Shown: positions 54,605 to 62,900 of the stretch, one piece after another
Layout: every line of letters starts with the position of its first letter
Numbering within the stretch: position 1 is the stretch's first letter
From: Flavobacterium suncheonense GH29-5 = DSM 17707
GTDB lineage: Bacteria > Bacteroidota > Bacteroidia > Flavobacteriales > Flavobacteriaceae
DNA: 64,000 nucleotides
Assembly (NCBI RefSeq): GCF_000430025.1
Contig: NZ_AUCZ01000011.1
Coordinates: 1 to 64,000 of the forward strand
Reading direction: 5' to 3'
The notes under the pieces: model-generated
Databases searched by the model: none
Told to the model about the DNA's origin: nothing
The model's input: the letters and a program-made list of their open reading frames with translations, nothing else
Translations under genes and position numbers: made by a program

Positions 54605-55156
54605 TTAGTTTTTTGATAAATCTAAATAATTGTCCAAAGGATTTTTATAATCATCCGTTCTCTGAATTTTTAAAGAGCATAAACTTAACTGTTCCTTGGC
54701 ATATTGATTTTCCGGAAAGATTTTTAAAATTTCCTTGTAATTGGTAATGGCTTTATACCATAACTTATGCTGAACACAGGCTAACGCAAATAATTTTAAT
54801 TTTAAAGTAAGTTGTTTTTTTTCAGAGTCATAATTAGAACCCAAGCGATACATCAATTTATCCTTACCGGTTTTAAGCACTGTATAGTTAGTGTCTAAAT
54901 CAATTATTTTTGTATAAATCTGAATGACTCTATTATAATTTTCATTGTTATCATTTTTATAACACAGAGTATGCTTTTTATAATATAAAAACCACTCTAC
55001 ATAAGCTTCATGGGCTTCCAGTGAGTTTGGTTTTAGAAAAATGGCTTTTAATAAATCAATTTCCGGATCGCCTTCTAAATAGCGCATTTTAAATTCTGCT
55101 ACACTCATTAAACGGCGATATTCCCATTCGTTTTTCTCAAGCAGTTCAATTTTCAT
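54605..55156 (-). CDS. TPR-like protein of unknown function
   Basis: This 183-residue cytoplasmic protein is all-helical with TPR-like spacing near the end (CVQHKLWYKAITNYKEILKI then FPENQYAKEQLSLC). No catalytic motif is visible. It is monocistronic inside the putative island, between the hairpin array and the AbiE-like pair. Its role is unknown. Confidence 0.5.
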   Translation of the reverse strand: MKIELLEKNEWEYRRLMSVAEFKMRYLEGDPEIDLLKAIFLKPNSLEAHEAYVEWFLYYKKHTLCYKNDNNENYNRVIQIYTKIIDLDTNYTVLKTGKDKLMYRLGSNYDSEKKQLTLKLKLFALACVQHKLWYKAITNYKEILKIFPENQYAKEQLSLCSLKIQRTDDYKNPLDNYLDLSKN

Positions 55157-55367
55157 AATATGAATATTTTATCCCTTAAATTTAGGAATAATATATCTTA
55201 TCAGGGATAAAAAACACTAAAATTATTAATAACGCAACGTAATTGACATCTCTTATATGACTAATTCCCAAACAAATCTTTAGCGAAATGAAGCAAACAA
55301 AGAAGCAGCTTTAGGAATACCTGGACTAAAGATGTTTTTTGTGCCGCTGAATGAGATAAGGATTTGT

Positions 55368-56132
55368 TTAAAGGTTAAATGCAACCCGCAACTGTTGGTA
55401 TATTGCTTCTACATTTACATTACCGGCTCCCATTTCTTTAAATATCAGCCTGTCCGGAAGATCTTCCTTAACTGCTTCGGCAAATTCAATAATATCTTTC
55501 TTTATACTGTCCGGCACCGTAAATTTATCTTCAGGTGTTAAGAATAACATTAATCGGAAGACATCCAGCTTGTGTTTTCGCAATTGTCTGTCATCTATTT
55601 TTTCACCGTTTTCTTTTCTTGTTTTATAATCCAGAAACGCTCTTGCTTTCAAGGCTATTAATGCTTCGGTATTTGCTAAATGAACGCCTTCTTCCAACTG
55701 ACTGTTCCGGGTGGTGTAATTGTAATAGTCGTCATCCATGAGTATGGCTGATAAACTGGAAATTTCGGTATCTACCGGAACAGGTGTTAAATGAGTGCCT
55801 TCTTCTAAATCCAACAGATCCGGAATGCGGGAGAATAATTCTATCTGGAAAGGATAGTCCTCTTGTTGCGGTTTCAGAAAGCGGTAATATTTCCGGCCTT
55901 CCTCACTTTTTTCTTTTACCTCGTAATTTCCGGATTTAATAAATTCCCAAAAGTGTTTTACAAATTCCGGACTGAGTGCTTCTATAACCAAAATAATGTC
56001 TATGTCTTTGGTTGCTCTTGGTGTAAAACCTTCCCGGTTAATAATGATATCGCAGGCGGTTCCACCGATGATTATATAATTGTTGCTGAATTCTTTGAAA
56101 TGCTCTTTAAAAATTCCCAATCCTCTTACCAT
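55368..56132 (-). CDS. AbiEii-like nucleotidyltransferase toxin
   Basis: This 254-residue protein has a nucleotidyltransferase core: IIIGGTACDIIINREG (GG at 23-24) and KDIDIIL with two acidic residues (D43, D45), a third carboxylate probably in FQIELFSR. AbiEii toxins transfer nucleotides to tRNA or protein targets and cause abortive infection in the type IV toxin-antitoxin class. It overlaps the upstream gene by 7 bp, the usual antitoxin-toxin layout. Confidence 0.75.
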   Translation of the reverse strand: MVRGLGIFKEHFKEFSNNYIIIGGTACDIIINREGFTPRATKDIDIILVIEALSPEFVKHFWEFIKSGNYEVKEKSEEGRKYYRFLKPQQEDYPFQIELFSRIPDLLDLEEGTHLTPVPVDTEISSLSAILMDDDYYNYTTRNSQLEEGVHLANTEALIALKARAFLDYKTRKENGEKIDDRQLRKHKLDVFRLMLFLTPEDKFTVPDSIKKDIIEFAEAVKEDLPDRLIFKEMGAGNVNVEAIYQQLRVAFNL

Positions 56133-57115
56133 ATGTATTTTTCTATTATCTGGTCTAACGCCATATCTATTCGTTCGTCTGCAAATTTATCTTTTAAACT
56201 TAAGTATAATGATAACGGATCTACATTATTGTTCCTGGAAATACCGTCTGTGAGCAGTTTCGGATTGTATTTCCATACTTCTAACGCATAAAAACCATTT
56301 TCCTCGTTAAGGTTAAATAATTTATTGTTTTTCTCTAATTCGTAGAACTCATTTTTCTCAATGGCATAGTATTCCTTGCTACCCGGATTCATGTTAGTAT
56401 ACTCTTCTAATGCTGTTACATTACATTTGTAAAGACCTTCGGGTTTTTCATCCACATAAACCGTTTTAAGCACCGGATTTACCAAGCTGTTTTCTATCTC
56501 TTTCCACAATTTAGGAATATCTTTCTCTAATTCTATTCGTTTTTCCTTTGTACCCGTCACATTGGCAAATGCTACGTTTTTGAGGTTATTTACGGCTTTG
56601 GTTATGGCCATTTGGGAATATCCGGTTTTCTCGGCCAATTCTTTGAAAGTATAGTTACTGACAGCGTCTTCTTTATGCAGTATATGATACAACAGAATTA
56701 GCTGAGCAGAAGGCAGCAGACTAAACGATTTTTCAAAACTTTTAGCTTTTTTGAACTCTCTGATGTCTATGTACATTTCTGCCAGGTACATTTGTTTTCC
56801 GGGAACTATGAAATTTATTCTTTGCTCTATAAGTCTTTTTCTTGTGACTGCGGAGATATCGTTCAGCACTACAATTATTTTTTTATCAAGTGCCTGTTGT
56901 ATTGCAATAATTTGTTTTCTGAATTGAGCGGCTTCGAATGCATCTTCCTTATGCACCTCCATTAAAAGGTATTTATCTTCGAAATAATTGGTTTCGTAAA
57001 AATTGTATTTGTTGGCATATACAAACGGAAGCTTGCCTAAATCTTCTTTAGTTGCCGGTTTGCATTTGAGTTCAAAGCCCAATATTTCCTTGAAATAGTC
57101 TTCTACATTACGCAT
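56126..57115 (-). CDS. AbiEi-like antitoxin / winged-helix regulator
   Basis: The 329-residue protein has a nuclease-like or sensor N-terminus (FVYANKYNFYETNYFEDKYL) and a central winged helix (YTFKELAEKTGYSQMAITKA, about 155-175) followed by a variable C-terminal half. Paired with the downstream nucleotidyltransferase it fits an AbiEi-type antitoxin. A symmetric four-box operator lies immediately upstream of its start codon. Confidence 0.7.
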   Translation of the reverse strand: MRNVEDYFKEILGFELKCKPATKEDLGKLPFVYANKYNFYETNYFEDKYLLMEVHKEDAFEAAQFRKQIIAIQQALDKKIIVVLNDISAVTRKRLIEQRINFIVPGKQMYLAEMYIDIREFKKAKSFEKSFSLLPSAQLILLYHILHKEDAVSNYTFKELAEKTGYSQMAITKAVNNLKNVAFANVTGTKEKRIELEKDIPKLWKEIENSLVNPVLKTVYVDEKPEGLYKCNVTALEEYTNMNPGSKEYYAIEKNEFYELEKNNKLFNLNEENGFYALEVWKYNPKLLTDGISRNNNVDPLSLYLSLKDKFADERIDMALDQIIEKYIW

Positions 57116-57188
57116 AATAAACCTTTTTTACAATAATAAACCTGATTGGTTTATTGTGCAAATATAGGTTTATTATGCTAAATATCAA
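57116..57188 (-). promoter_or_regulatory. Four-box symmetric operator and promoter of the AbiE-like pair
   Basis: AATAAACC occurs at 57116-57123 and 57135-57142, and its reverse complement GGTTTATT at 57148-57155 and 57167-57174. Spacing is 19 bp within each pair and the whole is symmetric about 57145. The -7 element TATATTTG (57159-57166, minus) lies between the outer two boxes, with TTG 19 bp upstream (57186-57188). Confidence 0.8.
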
Positions 57189-57205
57189 TTAAATACAATT
57201 ATTAT

Positions 57206-57964
57206 TTATACTACTATACATTTAGTGTCATTATAATCCTGATTTTCACCGTATTTGATATACCCCAGCTGATTGGTATGCATAACCGTATTCCCGATTG
57301 AAAAATCCGGTACATTACTATGATGATGGCCAAAGATCCAATGGTTTATTTTGTGGTTTTCTATTAAACCCGACTGTTCAGAGGCAAAAGCGGCATTAAT
57401 TTTACTATTGTTATACTGTTGCGGATAATTTAAAAAGGTAGGGACGTGGTGGGATACCACAATGGATTGTTTATCTGTTTGCTGTTTAAGCTCCTTTTCT
57501 AAAAACGACACACTTTCCTGATGCAGTTTGTTATAATCGTCTGCCAGTAATAAAGAGCCATTGGGTTTGATTACTTTAAAATCGGACAAGGAATTTTGAA
57601 TCAGCCATTGCTTATCCGGCGGTATGGAGGACCATAAGGTTGAAAACAGCAGTTTTACGTTTTCGGTTTCTTTGACAATGTTATTCACCAAAAAAACATT
57701 CTCACGAATTTTGATATCGATAGTTCCAAATTTATCAGAACTTTCATAGTAGTAATATTCATGGTTCCCGGGAATCCAGTATGTTATTTTGAAGTGATCA
57801 GAAACAAAATCGAAAAAATCCTGATGTTTGTACATTACTGCAAAAGGGACAATATCTCCGGCCAGAATAAGAATGTCACCTACCGGTGGAATCGGATTTT
57901 CCAATATGTACTTTTTGTTTTCCGGAAATTCGAGGTGTAAATCGGAGCAGTATTGGAGTTTCAT
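57206..57964 (-). CDS. Calcineurin-like metallophosphoesterase
   Basis: This 252-residue enzyme shows all five metal motifs: CSDLHLEF, LAGDIVPF, GNHEYYYY, VVSHHVPTF and IFGHHHSN. The family hydrolyses phosphomonoesters, diesters or nucleotides with two metal ions; the substrate is not predictable. It starts 4 bp after the DUF2779 gene and is probably part of the same operon. No membrane segment or signal is seen. Confidence 0.85.
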   Translation of the reverse strand: MKLQYCSDLHLEFPENKKYILENPIPPVGDILILAGDIVPFAVMYKHQDFFDFVSDHFKITYWIPGNHEYYYYESSDKFGTIDIKIRENVFLVNNIVKETENVKLLFSTLWSSIPPDKQWLIQNSLSDFKVIKPNGSLLLADDYNKLHQESVSFLEKELKQQTDKQSIVVSHHVPTFLNYPQQYNNSKINAAFASEQSGLIENHKINHWIFGHHHSNVPDFSIGNTVMHTNQLGYIKYGENQDYNDTKCIVV

Positions 57965-57968
57965 TTTC

Positions 57969-59939
57969 TTAATTCGGTTTATTTATAATGTCATGAAGGA
58001 AATGCTCATAAATCATTACCATGGCCAAAGTATCAAGCTCACAATATTTTAGTAAACCTTTGGTTATTTCGTCACGTTCATTTGGAGTCATGTCGACATA
58101 TTGTAATTTAGCATAAGCGGTTAAAGCAGCTCCGCCATCTGCTATGTTTTCCATATCAGAAACATTTTCTTCTAAATCTGTTTCTTCCCAATTGTCAAAT
58201 AAAGGTGGTAATGTTTTGTATGGATTGATAACACTTTCTTCTTCTAATTGTAACCAAACATGATTGGCTGGAAAATTATGACTGCTCAAATTGATATTAC
58301 CAATTGGCTGGCTGTATTTTGCTTTTAAAAATTCACTTGTATTTAAACTGGCAGGCAAAACTGCTTTAATAGAGTTCGAACCTTTAGTAAGCGGATTGTA
58401 ATAATAGTCTTTAACCACTTTACATAAATCGACCATATTTCTATCTCCTTCCCAAGGTTGAGCATGATTTTTATTTGCAATACTGATTGTTTTCAGAAAA
58501 GTAATTAATTCGTTTTTATCTGTTTCATTACTTTCTTCCAATTGTGAAATGATTGCATTGATAATGGTATTCTCATGTGTTGCAAATTTAAAAATGGTCC
58601 CGTTATCCTTTCCTATAGCAGCTTGTAAAGCTCTAGCAAATATAAAATTAGGAAACTCACCAGGTGTATTGTTGATGTATTGGCTTTGGTGTTCAATAGT
58701 TCCATCTTCATTGTACGTGTGATGTGAAAATTGGAAAGCGACTTGTTCATATGGTTTTCTCCCAGCTGTGAATGGTAATGCAACAGTACTGGTTTCGAAA
58801 TCGATAAAATGCAAAGGAAATTTCCATTTATCCATTTCTTGTTTTAATGACTCTTTTTCTACATAAATTGAAGTGTCCTTGTTTATTGCTTTTTCCACTT
58901 GTATCCATTGTCTTTCGGATGGAGACATTCTGCCAGCTTCTGGTTTTATATTGATATCTTCTTCCGTTATTTGTTCCATCAATAAACGGTTTTCCTCCAT
59001 AAGATTTTTACCTCTGAAATTCCAAATTTGCATGGCATTTGGTTTATTGAACTCGTTTTCTGTCCAATTTAATTGTTTGGAAAAACAATGTTTAAAACCA
59101 GATAACATTCCTTCTTTTTCCTGCTCGGGTGTTGCTTTGAATTCACAGTTTTTACACGCACTGAATTGTATTGGCCAATTCAGATACCTGTCTTCCTGAT
59201 ATGCGTTTTTGAAAGTAGTTATTGCTTCTTCAAAATTGAGGTTTTCGTAATATTTGTATTTATCTCTGATAATATCATTTACTATATTGTCTACATTGGT
59301 TTCAGACAAAACCGAATTACCAATTTCATTAATGGAATTTACTCTCTTAATAATATCCGTCCTTGGATTACCATTGTTTGGAATACGAAACAGTTGATTT
59401 AAACCATCGATGGCTGCTTTCTTGGTTTTATCTGCCATTAATAAATAGGCTTCAAATTTGAAATCAGGGAATGCTTTTTGAGCGACATACTTTTGAAAAG
59501 CCAAATCAAACAAATAGGACTTCCATGAGCTGACCAAACCACCACGAGCCCCCACAAAATTATGATCTTCATTGGGATTAAATGATTTTGCTTTTACTTC
59601 AATAAGTTTTATTGTATTTCCTGTTTTGACAATAATATCTGTTCTAATGAAAAGACCTTCGAATTGAAAAGCAGCTTCATAGATTACCACATTTTCCTGT
59701 TTTAAAGCTTCTTGAGTCAGTTGAACCGCTTTTTCGTATTCGTAATTCTCAGTATCTATAAAAATACCATTTGGATAATGTAAACGTGCCAATGCTTCAA
59801 CCTGAAAACCACCACTTGCTAATGCCTGTAAAAAAGGGTCTTCACTCTTATTGTTGGCATATTCTTTTTTTGATGTAAAGAAGAGTTTATTTGGGCACTC
59901 TAAGGCTGTTTTAAATCGGGATTTTGTTAGTGGTTTCAT
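57969..59939 (-). CDS. DUF2779 protein: Cas4-like nuclease fused to DEDD exonuclease
   Basis: This protein has 656 residues. The N-terminal third is a Cas4/RecB-like PD-(D/E)XK fold: TKSRFKTALECPNKLFF (C15), a catalytic D101 in RTDIIVK, and E114/K116 in LIEVKAK. C262, C265 and C285 may join C15 to bind an iron-sulfur cluster as in Cas4. The C-terminal half has DEDD-exonuclease motifs: HFIDFET (D380, E382) and YCELDT (D636). It overlaps the upstream giant gene by 4 bp. This is a two-nuclease fusion, probably acting on DNA or RNA ends. Confidence 0.8.
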   Translation of the reverse strand: MKPLTKSRFKTALECPNKLFFTSKKEYANNKSEDPFLQALASGGFQVEALARLHYPNGIFIDTENYEYEKAVQLTQEALKQENVVIYEAAFQFEGLFIRTDIIVKTGNTIKLIEVKAKSFNPNEDHNFVGARGGLVSSWKSYLFDLAFQKYVAQKAFPDFKFEAYLLMADKTKKAAIDGLNQLFRIPNNGNPRTDIIKRVNSINEIGNSVLSETNVDNIVNDIIRDKYKYYENLNFEEAITTFKNAYQEDRYLNWPIQFSACKNCEFKATPEQEKEGMLSGFKHCFSKQLNWTENEFNKPNAMQIWNFRGKNLMEENRLLMEQITEEDINIKPEAGRMSPSERQWIQVEKAINKDTSIYVEKESLKQEMDKWKFPLHFIDFETSTVALPFTAGRKPYEQVAFQFSHHTYNEDGTIEHQSQYINNTPGEFPNFIFARALQAAIGKDNGTIFKFATHENTIINAIISQLEESNETDKNELITFLKTISIANKNHAQPWEGDRNMVDLCKVVKDYYYNPLTKGSNSIKAVLPASLNTSEFLKAKYSQPIGNINLSSHNFPANHVWLQLEEESVINPYKTLPPLFDNWEETDLEENVSDMENIADGGAALTAYAKLQYVDMTPNERDEITKGLLKYCELDTLAMVMIYEHFLHDIINKPN

Positions 59940-62900
59940 GTTGATTTAAGTTTTGGAATATTATAGTACACTTCAAAATCGATAGGTCTAATTGATGTGC
60001 TGTTTCTTAAAGCTTTAAATTCAGAAACTCTTTCTTCGTCTAAGAAAAAGTCTTCTATAAAATAAATATCATGACTATTCACTAGTGCTAAATGATAATT
60101 ATCTTTATTTTCAATTCCTACAGAAACCTCGTTGTTACTGATGATAAAACTATTACCAGCACTGGATTTTACTTCTAAATATTTCCATTGGTCATCTGTT
60201 TTATTTTTTTTGTAACTTATATCATATCCTTTGGTGTCATCTAATGTAATGCTATTATCTTCTGAATTTCCTGACACCCATCGGATTTCCCCATCAGGGT
60301 ATAATTCTTTTAGTCTATAGAAAACTAATTTTTCAGCCCTTTTTCCAGCCTTTTGTTTTTGCTTTTCCTTTTTAGAAGAATGAACCCCACCTTTTTTGTT
60401 TCCAAAATTATTATTCAGTTTTTGTGTTGGTGCAGTTCCTGCCTCAATAGAGGTTATTATTGAATTCATTTCAGTACCTTCAGTTTGAGGAGAAATTGGA
60501 CTCACGGTATCTTCTAATTCTTTTTTTACTATTTCAGTAAATATGTTTTTTAGTTCTTCATCATGTCCTTCAAAAAAGAGTAAACTCTTTATTTCAAGAC
60601 CTAAATCTTCTATAGCAATGTTATATTTTTCAATAAGATGTTTGTACTTATTTTCAATTTTAATATTTTCTATATTGTCTTTTGTAATAGCTATTTTATA
60701 GTCTAAAGAGAGCTTATTTAATAATTTTTGTTCATAATCTATTTCAATAGTCAAAGCACATTCTTTAGCTAATTTTATAATTATTTCATCACGTTTTTGA
60801 AGATATAAATTTCTTTTGTTTTCAAATGTTTTTTGCTCCTCTGCCGATTTATTGGAAAAATAAAGCCACCATGCTTTGTTCCATAGAATTTCAACATTAA
60901 GAGCTGCTTGTTTAAATCTTTCTAAGTGCCAATAATATAACCCGGTAAAATTTTCTAGACGAGACTTTATTTCTTCTAATGTATAATTCAATGTAGCACA
61001 AATTGCCTTGATAAAATTATAGGATTGTATATTATTAAAAGCATCAAAATCTACTAAATGGTAATCAACAGGTAAATTATAATTTATAGTTTTTTTGAGA
61101 ATTACTTGTAAATCATCTGTATTTGAAAGTGTTTCAGGGAAATCATTAATTTTACCATCTGTTATTGCTTTCCAAAAAAGCATTTCATTTTTAGATAGCC
61201 CAAGCAATAGACAGGCTTCTTCATATTTATCCAAAAGCATTTTGGTTTCAACAAGATACTTAGAGTCTTTCAAATGTTCTTTATCTTTGAAAATAGCTCT
61301 GAAATCATCCTTGTTTTCATTAACTTCAAACAATACGCATAGAATTTCAGAAAAAGCTTCGCAAAAGGCAGGTGTATCTTTTAATTGCTCTAAATTTAGA
61401 TTTGAATCTGCTCCAATATAAAATGTATGTTTATCATTGTTAACAAATTCATTTGATAATAATGCTTTTGGCTCACCATTATTAATTATATATTCTAAAG
61501 ATGAAACAATTTTTATATTGCTGCTTTTAATATCATGCACAGTTGTTTTAGCTAATGTTTCCGAATTAATGTTATTTAAACGATACGTTAATAAGAATGG
61601 TTTTATCTTATTGAACCAATTGTTGAACTCCTCTTTTTTTGGATGATCTAAAATTTTATCTTTAAGAATTTCGATAGAAATGTCTTTAAAAGTTTTAATA
61701 CCAAAATAATCTGCTATTTGTTTTTCACCACTTCTTTTTGGGAAATCAAATATCCAGAAATCTTCAATGATTTTTGATGGAAGAGTAGTATTATCACTAT
61801 AATAAATTTCTTGTGTGAGTTTATATTCTTTTTGACCATTTTTTACCGCTACCAAATGTGTTTGTTTTGGATAACTAGAAAAGTCTTGTTGTTTATGATT
61901 TTTAAAGTAATTAAATGCTTGTTGGTATATTTTACGAGCATTCTTGAACTCTGTATTTTTTATTTTTAAACCATTCAGTAAGCCATAAACAACATCGATT
62001 GTTAAATCCTTAAAAGACATTTTGGCTCCTATTTTTTTTAATGTATCCAAAACTGCAGTATCGGATATTCCTAATTCTAAAAATATTGGATGCTTAGGAT
62101 TTATTGATTTCAATCCTAAAATATCAGCAAGTTCAAAATCTACGAATAGATTATCTATTACTTTCGATTTAGCAATTTGATACAGAAAATATGATGGTTT
62201 TAAATTAATAGTTCTTAATGTATTACTATAAGAATAGGTAAAGGTTTCTCCATTTGTTTCATCATCGATTTTGGACAACAATTTTTTATCTAAAATTATC
62301 CATGCTAGCATTTTCTCGATTACCATTTTCTTCGAAATAAACATATCAAAATATTCTATTTGCTCTATATCATATGACACAGAAGTATACAAATCTGGTG
62401 TGCCAACTTTATTGAAAACATATTTTGTATACTCATTCAAACCATTATACTGATACACTGTCTGTTTAGTGTTTTTAATTTTGGAATATTTATTTACACC
62501 TAACCAAATAAAAAAACTATCTAAATAATCAGGACTTTGATTTTCAAAATCTAAATTCCAAAATTCGTTTCCTATCAGATATTGATCTTCTTCGAAAACA
62601 CCTTCAAATATTTTCTCAGTAGCTTTACCATAATAATATTCTTTTCCTAAAAAAACATCTGACGCTAAAACTAAGTTGCCACTTCTGTTTATAATCTTAA
62701 TATTATCTACAGCCGTCTTTTCTCCTTCTTTTTTTTGTTTGAAAATTTGATATAAAGAATTAATAAATGGTTTTATTAATTCTTGACTTTTAGAAGTATC
62801 TTCTTCAACTTTGCTATTAAAAGATCTTGTGATGTTTCTAACTACATCTGTAATATCGTTTGAACCAAGGTTAACAATTTTAGCAATAATTTTTTTTAAT

